Positions 1 to 7,062 of a DNA stretch of 25,352 nucleotides are shown piece after piece (positions within the stretch are counted from its first letter, which is position 1; every line of letters starts with the position of its first letter). Under the pieces are notes generated by a model. The model did not search any database. It had not been told where the DNA came from and saw only the letters and a list, made by a program, of their open reading frames with translations. A program made the position numbers and the translations under genes. Origin of the DNA: a bacterium (GTDB taxonomy: Bacteria; Patescibacteriota; Minisyncoccia; Phycocordibacterales; UBA10002); NCBI GenBank assembly GCA_030649775.1, contig JAUSFR010000051.1, positions 1 to 25,352 of the forward strand, written 5' to 3'.

Positions 1-2008
1 TTCCTTTCGTCGTGTCCTCAACGGTCTTTTTGATGATGATGCGGGTTTGGTGCAAGAGGTCTTGCGATTCGCGAAGGTACACGAAGCCACGGGAGATAAT
101 GTCGGGGGATTTCTTGAGTTTGCCCGTGGAGGAGTTGATGCTCGCGATAATCACGAACATTCCTTCTTCGGCGAGCATCTGGCGGTCGCGAAGCACGACT
201 TCCTGCATATCGCCGACGGCAAATCCGTCTACCATAAGCGGGCCGTCGGGTGCTTTTTCTTTGAGCGTCGTGATTTTCTTTCCGCCATCCTGTATCTCAA
301 TCACCAGTGAGTTATCGGGAATCACGATGTTTGCCTTGGGCGTACCCGTTTCCTGCGCGAGCTCGCTGTGGAGCCGAAGCATATAGTGTGTGCCGTGAAT
401 GGGGATAAAGAATTTTGATTTTATTTTTTTGTGGAGCCATTCCATTTCACCGCGGTTGCCGTGGCCTGTGGAGTGAATGTAGACCTCCGAAGTGCGGTAG
501 TGAATAATCTTGGTGCCGTGGCGGGCGATGTTGTCTTTGAGGTCCTGCACCGCTTTTTCGTTGCCCGGGACGATGGACGCCGAAAGAAGCACGGTGTCAT
601 GTTCCGAGAGGCGAAGCTGTTTGTGGCTCTTGTTCGCGAGACGCGTGAGCGCGGCGAACTCGTCACCCTGCGCGCCGGTCGCAAGCACAATGATGCGGTC
701 GGGCGGATAGTTTGCGATTTCGGTGGACGGGATAATCACGTTGTCCTTCACCTTGATGAGGCCGGAGGCGATACAGATATCCACGTTGTTTTTCATACTG
801 CGACCCTCAATCGCGACCTTCTTGTTGCATTTCTCCGCTGCTTCAATAATTTTCCCGATGCGCACAATGTGCGACGCGAACATACTCACGATAAGGCGTG
901 TCTTCACGGTGCGAACAATTTCCGCGAGGTTTTCACCGACGAGCCGTTCGGGTGTAGAAAACCCCGGGTTCTCAATGTTGGTGGAGTCGGTAAGCAGGAG
1001 AAGGTTGTTGTCCTTCGCGAGCGCGCTGTAGGTTTCTTCTTCCTCTTCGGTCGGCACGCCATCTACGTGGTCAAGTTTGTAGTCGCCCGGGGTAACGATA
1101 TTGCCGTACGGGGTTTCAATGATGATACCCATACAGTCGGGAATGGAGTGCGAGACGCCGAAAAAGCGTACCGAAAGGTCGCCGAATTTTACGCGCCCGT
1201 TGCCCTCCACGATTTTCATATCAATTGCCGGAAGATGAGGAAACTCTTCCTGACGCTTCTTCACCATAAGCGCGGTGAGGTTTCTCGTATACATCGGCGG
1301 ATTGCCGATGCGGTCCATAAGGTAGGGAATACCGCCAATGTGGTCCAAGTGTCCGTGAGTGATGAGCACCGCTCGGATTTTGTGCTTTCGCTCTTCCAGA
1401 TATTTGGTGTTGGGGAGAATGAAATCAATGCCGGGAGTCTTGGAGTCGTTGAACTGAAGTCCCATATCAATGACGATGATGTCATTACGAAACTCAATCA
1501 AGGTCATATTGCGACCCACTTCTTCCACGCCACCAAGACAGATGATGCGGACCGAATCATCTTTGAGAAGCGGAATTGGTGTGGATTTTTTGACGGGAGA
1601 GGTTTCGATTCGCCCGCTTCTTTCCAAATGTGCTTGCTCTCTCTGCTGTGGGGTTGGGGGGCGCGTGGCCGAACGTCGGTCCATCGGACGCCCGCTTGTG
1701 CCGGCTGGCCTACGAATGGGAGAAAAAGCGCGCGCACCTACGGGTCTTGAGAGAGGTCGCGCTGTTTGCGAAGTCGGGGTGCTCGAAAACGTGGTATGTC
1801 CGCCACGTTCAAAACGGCTTCGGCCCGCGTACGGGCGAGGCGCTCCGTGGGCAGGTGGGTGGGCGGTGTGCGCGGGGGTGGACGAGTGTCCAAAGCGGGG
1901 AGGATGCGCCGGTGTTCCTGCGCGATGCGGAGGAAGAGCGCTTCCCGGCGCGATATAAGCGCGCGGGGCGTTTGGTCGTCTGTTTCGGTTGAATCGGTTT
2001 GGTTCCAT
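1..2008 (-). CDS. rnj: Ribonuclease J (beta-CASP metallo-beta-lactamase), 3' end cut by window edge
   Basis: RNase J is an endo- and 5'-3' exoribonuclease used in mRNA turnover and RNA maturation in bacteria without RNase E. Reading the minus strand from the ATG at 2008 gives 669 codons. Residues 1 to about 148 form a Pro/Arg/Ser/Thr-rich, low-complexity, probably disordered N-terminal extension. The catalytic core starts near the segment IICLGGVEEVGRNM. Metallo-beta-lactamase motifs follow: THGHLDH (zinc motif 2), GVSHSIPD (motif 3) and PGDYKLDH (motif 4). Beta-CASP motifs include LLTDSTN, FASHIVRI and STGHGNRGE. Bacillus RNase J1 is about 555 residues, so I infer that most of the C-terminal domain lies outside the window. 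The ATG at 2008 is the first ATG after an in-frame TAA; there is no clear ribosome-binding site. Family assignment is very secure; the exact start is less so. Confidence 0.95.
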   Translation of the reverse strand, partial: MEPNRFNRNRRPNAPRAYIAPGSALPPHRAGTPAHPPRFGHSSTPAHTAHPPAHGAPRPYAGRSRFERGGHTTFSSTPTSQTARPLSRPVGARAFSPIRRPAGTSGRPMDRRSATRPPTPQQREQAHLERSGRIETSPVKKSTPIPLLKDDSVRIICLGGVEEVGRNMTLIEFRNDIIVIDMGLQFNDSKTPGIDFILPNTKYLEERKHKIRAVLITHGHLDHIGGIPYLMDRIGNPPMYTRNLTALMVKKRQEEFPHLPAIDMKIVEGNGRVKFGDLSVRFFGVSHSIPDCMGIIIETPYGNIVTPGDYKLDHVDGVPTEEEEETYSALAKDNNLLLLTDSTNIENPGFSTPERLVGENLAEIVRTVKTRLIVSMFASHIVRIGKIIEAAEKCNKKVAIEGRSMKNNVDICIASGLIKVKDNVIIPSTEIANYPPDRIIVLATGAQGDEFAALTRLANKSHKQLRLSEHDTVLLSASIVPGNEKAVQDLKDNIARHGTKIIHYRTSEVYIHSTGHGNRGEMEWLHKKIKSKFFIPIHGTHYMLRLHSELAQETGTPKANIVIPDNSLVIEIQDGGKKITTLKEKAPDGPLMVDGFAVGDMQEVVLRDRQMLAEEGMFVIIASINSSTGKLKKSPDIISRGFVYLRESQDLLHQTRIIIKKTVEDTTKG

Positions 2009-2032
2009 AGTGATAAAAGCTCTAATAAGTAA

Positions 2033-2118
2033 AGCTCGAAGCTCTAAGAATAATTAATAATAATTAAAAAATTAAGACCTGAAAATTTCTAAGTTCTTCG
2101 AGCTTCGAACTTAGAGCT
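2033..2118. repeat. Intergenic inverted word array, family A copy 1
   Basis: The spacer between the peptide-binding protein and RNase J holds copies of the word AAGCTCGAAG, an AT-rich centre, then the inverted words CTTCGAGCTTCGAACTTAGA. The arms can pair into an imperfect hairpin. Three longer relatives lie at 6493-6593, 6961-7058 and 10676-10765. No coding function is seen. Confidence 0.75.
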
Positions 2119-2124
2119 TGTGTT

Positions 2125-3897
2125 TTATCGGGTGAAGATATTCCACACTTTCTCCGTGTTGATATACCAGTGATGCACATCAAGAAATCTCTCGCTCGGG
2201 ATGGTCGTTTGTCCCAAGGTGAAGCCTCGTATTTTTTCGGGAAGCACGTAAATAAACTCGGGGGAGTACAGAAAGATGGCCGGTTCGTCGGCACTGATGG
2301 TCGCTACAACACTTCGGTAGTTCGCAATCCTTTTGTCGGCATCCGTTGTCCTGCGCGCCTCCTCCAGCAATTTATCCACTTTGGAATTGGTGTACATGGC
2401 GATATTGAGCCCGGGGTCGTTTCGTTGTGACGAATGCCAGAAGGCGAAGAGGTCAAGGTCCCGTCCGATAATCTCTCCGAAGAGAAGCGCGTCAAACTTT
2501 CTCGGACGAATGACATTTTGGTTGAGGTCACCGGATTCAAAGATTTGTAAACGTACCTCCGCGCCCGTTTTTTCCCACATCTCCTTCAGAAGTTCCGCGC
2601 TTTCACGAAGTTCCGGTATGTCTCCCGTCACGAGCGAAAGCGACAGGCGCTCGGTTGTCTTACCCGCCTGCGTGCCACGCGCGGGCAGGCCTTTGACGCG
2701 TTCTCGGATACCGGTCGTGGGATTCGGTATCCACTTCGCTCGGGTGAGTAGCTCGTCCGCCTCCGCAAGGCGCGCTTCGGTAGAGGTTGCCGTGATACCC
2801 TTTTCATTGAGAAGGGTCGGAGGTACGGGTCCTTCTATCGGCAGGCCGTATCCGAAAAGCACCGTATCCACAATCCGCTTCTTGTCGGTCGCGAGCAGAA
2901 GCGCCCGTCGCACCGCTTTCTCCGCGAGGAGTGTGGACTGATTTTGATTGAAGAAAACCCCGAATACGCGCGGAAGTGGAGTGCGCTCTATGCGCGCGCC
3001 ATTCGTTTCAAGTGTCTTGGCCCCTTGCGGGGTGATGGTATTCACACTCTCAATCTCGCCACTCGCGAATCCTTTAAGCAGTTCCTTTTCATTGGGGTAA
3101 AAATAGACGATAACGCTCTTGATATACGGGGTGCCGAGTGTGTAGTCGTTAAACGCGGAAAGTTCAAAGTAGTACGGAATACCCGACGCGGTGCGCTTGC
3201 TCTTCGTTATCTTGTACGGTCCGCTTCCGATGGCGTCAAGGTTCTTTGGTGAGAAGGGAAACTGTTCCGCATCCGCGTCTTTCCAGAGAGCTTTCGGCAA
3301 AATACCGAGGGTCGCGTTCTCAAGAAACGGCGCGTATGGTTGCTTTAAGGTAAGGGTGACGATTCGGTCCCCCTTTTTTTCCGCACTGACACCTTCCCAG
3401 TTGGCACGCTTTGGGCTTTTGAGCGCCGAGTCCTGTGCCTTTTGAATGGTGAAGATGACGTCATCCGCGAGGACAGGCGCGCCGTCGTGGAAGGTTGCAT
3501 TCTCGCGAATGGTGAAGGTATAGGAAAGGCCGTCTTCTGAGACCGTATAGTTTGAAGCAAGGTCGGGAATAAGTTTTCCCTCCGAGGTGGGTTTGAGGAG
3601 TCCCGAGTAGATGAGCATCGTAAGGTCACGGTCCGCGTCGGAAAGCGAAAGTAGGGGATTTATAAATCGGGGAGAGCCAATGATTCCCTCCCGAAGTTCG
3701 CCGCCCGAAGCGGGTATTTCGGTGAGAAAAAAGGCATTCACTTTATAGAGGAGGCTCCCCGCGCCAAGCGCGAGGAGTACGGCAAAAAACACGGAAATCA
3801 TTTTTTCCACGGGCGAGAAATTATGGTGAGCACGTTCCAACAGGTCGGCTTTTGGAATATTGTAGTGCTTGGTAAATATCTTTTTTATGTCTTTCAC
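2125..3897 (-). CDS. Membrane-anchored peptide ABC transporter substrate-binding protein (SBP family 5)
   Basis: This 590-aa protein resembles DppA/OppA-type extracellular solute-binding proteins, which deliver oligopeptides to an ABC importer. Supporting segments are GELREGIIGSPRFINPLLS near residue 66, LIYSGLLKPTSEGKLIPDLA, FHDGAPVLADDVIFTI, IGSGPYKI and VRRALLLATDKKRIV. Residues about 32-52 form a single hydrophobic helix with no lipobox cysteine, so I infer an uncleaved membrane anchor facing outward. The start read here is GTG at 3897; no good ribosome-binding site is visible. No permease or ATPase gene is nearby, so the transporter partner is not in the window. About a dozen residues (GLPARGTQAG and neighbours) are encoded by a GC-rich palindrome at 2663-2690, apparently an in-frame insertion. 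Product family is secure; substrate is unknown. Confidence 0.9.
   Translation of the reverse strand: MKDIKKIFTKHYNIPKADLLERAHHNFSPVEKMISVFFAVLLALGAGSLLYKVNAFFLTEIPASGGELREGIIGSPRFINPLLSLSDADRDLTMLIYSGLLKPTSEGKLIPDLASNYTVSEDGLSYTFTIRENATFHDGAPVLADDVIFTIQKAQDSALKSPKRANWEGVSAEKKGDRIVTLTLKQPYAPFLENATLGILPKALWKDADAEQFPFSPKNLDAIGSGPYKITKSKRTASGIPYYFELSAFNDYTLGTPYIKSVIVYFYPNEKELLKGFASGEIESVNTITPQGAKTLETNGARIERTPLPRVFGVFFNQNQSTLLAEKAVRRALLLATDKKRIVDTVLFGYGLPIEGPVPPTLLNEKGITATSTEARLAEADELLTRAKWIPNPTTGIRERVKGLPARGTQAGKTTERLSLSLVTGDIPELRESAELLKEMWEKTGAEVRLQIFESGDLNQNVIRPRKFDALLFGEIIGRDLDLFAFWHSSQRNDPGLNIAMYTNSKVDKLLEEARRTTDADKRIANYRSVVATISADEPAIFLYSPEFIYVLPEKIRGFTLGQTTIPSERFLDVHHWYINTEKVWNIFTR
2663..2690. 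repeat. GC-rich palindrome inside the peptide-binding protein gene
   Basis: Arms GCCTGC and GCAGGC enclose a GTGCCAC-type centre. It encodes part of a Gly/Ala/Arg/Gln-rich segment between the conserved GIRERV and LSLSLVTGD segments, where I expect only a short loop. It is probably a small palindromic repeat captured in frame. Confidence 0.5.
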
Positions 3898-3905
3898 AGG
3901 TGAGA

Positions 3906-4002
3906 GAAGCGTATAGCGTCAAGCGTTTAGCGTATAGTCAAATACACTAGAAAAATAGAGTGTAAACAATATCTTCACTAAACGCTAACCGCAAAGCGCT
4001 GG
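3906..4002. repeat. Intergenic inverted word array, family C (AGCGTATAGCGTTTAG words)
   Basis: The spacer between secG and the peptide-binding protein gene carries imperfect repeats of AGCGTATAGCG and AGCGTTTAGCG on the left, then CTAAACGCTAACCGCAAAGC and GGCTAT on the right, which is roughly the inverse. A left-arm-only relative follows groEL at 8729-8760. It fills the whole spacer. Confidence 0.65.
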
Positions 4003-4233
4003 CTATCTTACGATGAGGGCAAGAAGCGCCGAGATGACGAACAAAACGGCAATAACAATACTGGCGTTAAACAATGTTTTCTCAAATCCGCGTTTGGTGT
4101 GGAAGCCACTGCTGAAGTTGTCACCGAACGCGCCTCCCAAACCCGCAGCCGATTGCTGGAGCAAAATAACGACTATCAGCAAGACTGACAGCCCGATTTG
4201 GATATAGGGGAGTACCGATATGAGAGACTGCAT
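4003..4233 (-). CDS. secG: Preprotein translocase subunit SecG
   Basis: SecG is the small auxiliary subunit of the SecYEG protein-conducting channel. The 76-aa product has the usual two transmembrane helices (about residues 9-26 and 56-75). Between them is the conserved segment LLQQSAAGLGGAFGD, followed by the polar loop NFSSGFHTKRGFEK. Length and layout fit the family. The start ATG at 4233 lies 8 bases downstream of a good -10 box, so the transcript is probably nearly leaderless. It is the first gene of a minus-strand run that continues into the peptide-binding protein and RNase J genes. Confidence 0.95.
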   Translation of the reverse strand: MQSLISVLPYIQIGLSVLLIVVILLQQSAAGLGGAFGDNFSSGFHTKRGFEKTLFNASIVIAVLFVISALLALIVR

Positions 4234-4241
4234 TGGGGGAC

Positions 4242-4269
4242 ACTATAGCATAGCCATTAAATTGTGCAA
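4242..4269 (-). promoter_or_regulatory. Promoter for secG
   Basis: On the minus strand a -35 box TTGCAC (4264-4269) and a -10 box TATAGT (4242-4247) are 16 bases apart. The -10 box ends 8 bases before the secG ATG, so there is no room for a normal leader with a ribosome-binding site. Confidence 0.6.
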
Positions 4270-4355
4270 TTTATTGCATTTTTGGGTGCGTATGGTACAT
4301 TTCTTCCAGAGGACGCTTTTCTCGTGCGCATTCATTACGGGGTGCACACCCTATT

Positions 4356-4472
4356 GTCTCCATCCACTGCGGATGAGACTCCAAAGATCGAAAAGATTCA
4401 CTACGAATTTTTCCTTGCTTTCCGTTCACTACGAACAGAGGCATGTCTGCGCCACGCGCAGAGGTTTGGTAC
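4356..4472 (+). repeat. Direct repeat copy 1 with constant-loop mini-hairpins
   Basis: Begins with a hairpin (GTCTC-c-ATCC, loop ACTGC, GGAT-GAGAC). Bases 4389-4472 match 4611-4694 over 84 bases with one visible mismatch. The unit holds hairpins ATTC-ACTAC-GAAT (4396-4408) and GTTC-ACTAC-GAAC (4424-4436), and ends with a TCTGCG/CGCAGA stem. No credible gene runs through it: reading frames across it are hydrophilic shadows without family motifs. Confidence 0.8.
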
Positions 4473-4551
4473 TCGCCGAGCGCCCATTTTCCACGTCCGA
4501 CCGACTAACTGGTGGACACTCGTTCTTTTTTAGTTTCCCCCCAAGGGTTTG

Positions 4552-4564
4552 GTCCACTACGGAC
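4552..4564 (+). repeat. Mini-hairpin GTCC-ACTAC-GGAC
   Basis: A further member of the constant-loop hairpin set, lying between the two 84-bp copies. The same 13 bases recur at 4931-4943 inside the coding region of the downstream gene. Confidence 0.6.
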
Positions 4565-4576
4565 GAACTCACCACT

Positions 4577-4694
4577 GTCTCCATCCAGTACGGATTGAGA
4601 CAAAACCCACCGAAAAGATTCACTACGAATTTTTCCTTGCTTTCCGTTCACTACGAACAGAGGCATGTCTGCGCCACGCGCAGAGGTTCGGTAC
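4577..4694 (+). repeat. Direct repeat copy 2 with constant-loop mini-hairpins
   Basis: Second copy, 222 bases downstream of the first. It begins with the hairpin GTCTC-c-ATCC, loop AGTAC, GGAT-t-GAGAC, then repeats the 84-bp block with hairpins at 4618-4630 and 4646-4658. The leading hairpin differs from copy 1 in its loop, while the 84-bp block is nearly identical. Confidence 0.8.
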
Positions 4695-4797
4695 ACTATT
4701 GTAGGTACAATTTCACGCCAGACGATGCAGTAAGCGTTGTCTGGTGTTTTTCTTTTCATCTTTTCGTACAAAACACGGCTGATTCATGAACGAAAAC

Positions 4798-4825
4798 TTG
4801 ACAATGTTCCGAAATACAGTATTAT
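4798..4825 (+). promoter_or_regulatory. Promoter for the coiled-coil protein gene
   Basis: A consensus -35 TTGACA (4798-4803) is followed after 16 bases by TATTAT (4820-4825). It leaves a leader of roughly 70 bases before the ATG at 4903, unusually long for this window, and the leader contains a palindromic site. Confidence 0.65.
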
Positions 4826-4864
4826 GCGTTCGCCATTACTTACTATGGTCTCCCAAAAGTGAGG

Positions 4865-4874
4865 AGTGATCACT
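4865..4874. promoter_or_regulatory. Possible operator palindrome AGTGATCACT
   Basis: A perfect 10-base palindrome in the leader of the next gene. It is part of a larger hairpin in which AAAAGTG (from about 4855) can pair with CACTTTT (to about 4878). It could be a repressor site or an RNA structure near the ribosome-binding site; no regulator is identified. Confidence 0.35.
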
Positions 4875-4902
4875 TTTATAGAGTTCGTTGAAAAGGAAAA
4901 AT

Positions 4903-6264
4903 ATGTCTCAAGAAGAAAACGCTCGCAGTGGTCCACTACGGACAGGCGAGGAAGGAACACCGAAGGTGTTCCCGATAAAAGTAGTTATCGGGCAAGACCA
5001 CAGAACGATTAGTCTGCTCCCCAATAACTCCAAAATGCTGACCCCCGTAACGCTGTACTTCATTGGGTCAAGTGCAGAAAGTCCTCTTCCGGAGCATGAC
5101 AGGAGGCTTCCGGTGGACTCCATCACCCTACCGATAGATTGGAAAAAACGCACAAGCGACCTCATCATTCTGGAGACGAATGTGGGCGACACATGGAAGT
5201 CCCACTTTGTTGAAATTAAGTGGAAAAACGGGACAAGTGGACCGTCTCCGGTCATTGACCTTACGAGACCATGGCTTTCGCAACCGGACTGTCCCTGGAT
5301 GCAAAGGTCACTTGATAAAAAGGGGAGGGTTGTGCTTTCTGTTTCTATCGGCGCGGGCGAAAAAGCTCGCATGTATTCCACAAGAAGGGATACAGGTGGT
5401 GCGCTTTTCACCTCCCCCGACCTGCTATGTAGGCTAGCCATGGGGAAGATTCGCCCGGTAACCTTCCAAAAAAAAGTGGCCGAACACCTCGGCCTAATGT
5501 CCGATGCATTCCGGGGTTCCACCAAGGAAATGGTTCCTTCCGTTAGGTATGAGGAGCAGGTGAGGTCGCTCACCGAACAGCTGGAAGCTCTCAAGGCCGA
5601 AAATGCCGAACTCAAAAAATCACGGGCCGAACTTGAGTCCTCTATTCAAGCGGTGAAATTTGAAGCACAACAACATGAGCGTGCCTCAACAGCTTCGTGG
5701 GAAAGTCACCTCAAACTCGTGGCTGACTTCAGCAAACTTACCGAAAAGAATAAAGAGCTGGAGCAGACGCTTAAGAGTTTTCAAGAGTTGCATAGCAGTC
5801 TTTCCGAAAGGTTCACGATGCTTTTGGGTAAGCATGGAAAAACCGTCTCCGCACAGCAACCCTTGGAGGTGACATTGACGAGTTTGCAAGAGGAGCATGA
5901 AAAATTGAAGGAGTTGAGGACAACACTGCAGGCCGAAGTTGAAACGTCCAAGAAGTCTTTGGCGCTAGCGGAGACTGCCGGTAAAGACGGGCAGACTCTA
6001 CAGTCTGCTCTCACCGAAAAACACGTCAAGCTTTCGGCTGAACATCAAAAACTTCAGGACAAGTTGCAGGAAGTAGAAAGCTGTGCGCGTCACTTGGGTC
6101 ACACCTTGAACGCCATTTGGAGTGTAGTACACCGCAAGGGGTGGTTTGCCGACAGACTGACACCAATTCAGAAAATTGTTGACGCCTTTCTCGGTGATGG
6201 TGTCAAGCATCCCAACCCCCCCGTTCCCCAATCCGCGAGGTATGTGATAGCGAAGGATAGCTAG
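4903..6264 (+). CDS. Unknown cytoplasmic coiled-coil protein
   Basis: I do not recognise this family. The start chosen is ATG 4903, preceded by AAAAGGA, one of the few visible ribosome-binding sites here; an upstream in-frame TTG at 4888 would add five residues. The 453-aa product has no signal peptide or membrane helix. Residues about 25-200 look globular (beta-rich, many Pro and Trp, e.g. LPIDWKKRTSDLIILETNVGD). Residues about 215-400 are a long heptad-like coiled coil rich in Glu, Lys, Leu and Gln. The tail (HTLNAIWSVVHRKGWF) may be a small helical cap. The first 30 codons include a mini-hairpin word (4931-4943) and two palindromes (about 4954-5002), so the N-terminus may be repeat-derived. 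It stands alone between a strong promoter and a strong terminator. Confidence 0.75.
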   Translation: MSQEENARSGPLRTGEEGTPKVFPIKVVIGQDHRTISLLPNNSKMLTPVTLYFIGSSAESPLPEHDRRLPVDSITLPIDWKKRTSDLIILETNVGDTWKSHFVEIKWKNGTSGPSPVIDLTRPWLSQPDCPWMQRSLDKKGRVVLSVSIGAGEKARMYSTRRDTGGALFTSPDLLCRLAMGKIRPVTFQKKVAEHLGLMSDAFRGSTKEMVPSVRYEEQVRSLTEQLEALKAENAELKKSRAELESSIQAVKFEAQQHERASTASWESHLKLVADFSKLTEKNKELEQTLKSFQELHSSLSERFTMLLGKHGKTVSAQQPLEVTLTSLQEEHEKLKELRTTLQAEVETSKKSLALAETAGKDGQTLQSALTEKHVKLSAEHQKLQDKLQEVESCARHLGHTLNAIWSVVHRKGWFADRLTPIQKIVDAFLGDGVKHPNPPVPQSARYVIAKDS

Positions 6265-6304
6265 GACAGCAGACAGACACCGTACGTTACGGAGTTTCTC
6301 AATC

Positions 6305-6336
6305 ACGCGCGCACGCTTCGGCCTGCGCGTTTTTTT
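6305..6336 (+). terminator. Rho-independent terminator after the coiled-coil gene
   Basis: A GC-rich stem with ACGCGC on the left and GCGCGT on the right around a TTCG-containing loop, followed directly by seven T residues. It lies 40 bases past the stop at 6264. Confidence 0.85.
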
Positions 6337-6394
6337 AGATCAAAGTTACGTTAGTCGCAAGATAGCAAAGAAACGAATTGAATTATATGTCAAA

Positions 6395-6422
6395 TTTGCG
6401 CGGACCCAAAAAAACCTATACA
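6395..6422 (+). promoter_or_regulatory. Candidate promoter for groES-groEL
   Basis: TTTGCG (6395-6400) and TATACA (6417-6422) are 16 bases apart, in the only non-repeat part of the 266-base gap between the terminator and groES. No CIRCE element (TTAGCACTC with its inverse) is visible, so HrcA control is not supported. The rest of the gap is AT-rich sequence and the family A repeat. Confidence 0.35.
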
Positions 6423-6492
6423 ATTCGGGCATTAAATCCTTTATTTAAGGGGCTATTTGGTAACAAATGGCATCTTTTAGAAGTTAATATTC

Positions 6493-6593
6493 AAGCTCGA
6501 AGCACGAAGCTCGAAGAAAAGAATAAGTCTCTAAAAAGGTAAAAAATGGAGATTTTGATATTCTTCGAACTTAGAGCTTAAAACTTCGAGCTT
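6493..6593. repeat. Intergenic inverted word array, family A copy 2
   Basis: Left arm contains AAGCTCGAAGCACGAAGCTC and right arm contains TTCTTCGAACTTAGAGCTTA then ACTTCGAGCTT, around an AT-rich centre. The right arm ends about ten bases before the groES ATG. Confidence 0.8.
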
Positions 6594-6603
6594 ACAAAAA
6601 GTT

Positions 6604-6957
6604 ATGGCTAAACAAAAAACAAAAACAAAGGAAGTTTCAAAGAGTGCAATTGCTAGCGTGAATAGAAGTGTAAAAGTGGCGCCCCTCGGTGACCGCGTGC
6701 TGGTTCGTGAACTTAAGAAGGAGGGCGAGAAAATCGTGTCCGGCATTATCATTCCCGAATCGGCAAACGAAGACCGAGGTTCACGAAAAGGGGAAGTTAT
6801 CGCGGTTGGTCCCGGTAAATACGACGACGGCGTGCTCGTACCGATGGGCGTGAAGGTGGGCGAGCGGGTTCTTTTTCAGTGGGGAGATAAACTGACGATT
6901 GATGGAGAGGAGTATGAAATGGTCGCTGAAAGCAGTATTCTCGCAGTTATTAAATAA
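6604..6957 (+). CDS. groES: Co-chaperonin GroES
   Basis: GroES forms the heptameric lid of the GroEL folding chamber in the cytoplasm. The 117-aa product has the family core VAPLGDRVLVRE, a mobile loop around EKIVSGIIIPESANEDRGSRKGEV, and the closing strands GERVLFQWGDKLTIDGEEYEMV. It carries about 22 extra Lys/Ser-rich residues (MAKQKTKTKEVSKSAIAS...) before the usual start; typical GroES is about 95 residues. No Shine-Dalgarno sequence precedes ATG 6604, and a family A repeat ends just upstream. It is followed by groEL after 105 bases that are almost all repeat. Confidence 0.97.
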   Translation: MAKQKTKTKEVSKSAIASVNRSVKVAPLGDRVLVRELKKEGEKIVSGIIIPESANEDRGSRKGEVIAVGPGKYDDGVLVPMGVKVGERVLFQWGDKLTIDGEEYEMVAESSILAVIK

Positions 6958-6960
6958 GAT

Positions 6961-7058
6961 AAAGCTCGAAGCACGAAGCTCGAAGAATCCTTAAGTCTTA
7001 AGTCTTAAAACTTAAAGCTTAAAATCTTCTTCGAACTTAGAGCTTAGAACTTCGAACT
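6961..7058. repeat. Intergenic inverted word array, family A copy 3 (groES-groEL spacer)
   Basis: Begins three bases after the groES stop and ends four bases before the groEL ATG. Left arm AAGCTCGAAGCACGAAGCTC, centre with tandem TTAAGTCTTAAG-like words, right arm TCTTCGAACTTAGAGCTTAG then AACTTCGAACTT. The operon spacer is essentially the repeat itself. Confidence 0.85.
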
Positions 7059-7062
7059 TTCT

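Noticed and set aside
431..1958. Long plus-strand reading frames (439 and 162 codons) opposite RNase J
   Set aside because: They are antisense shadows of a gene with complete RNase J motifs on the minus strand, and their translations show no family motifs.
4355..4694. CRISPR array
   Set aside because: There are only two long repeat copies 222 bases apart, the hairpins are not separated by unique spacers of regular length, and no cas gene is nearby.
4220..4789. A 189-codon plus-strand reading frame over the 84-bp direct repeat
   Set aside because: It translates the duplicated hairpin DNA, repeating the same residues, and overlaps the secG promoter. No promoter or ribosome-binding site of its own is seen.
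6337..6603. CIRCE/HrcA operator before groES
   Set aside because: The TTAGCACTC-N9-GAGTGCTAA element is not present in either orientation.
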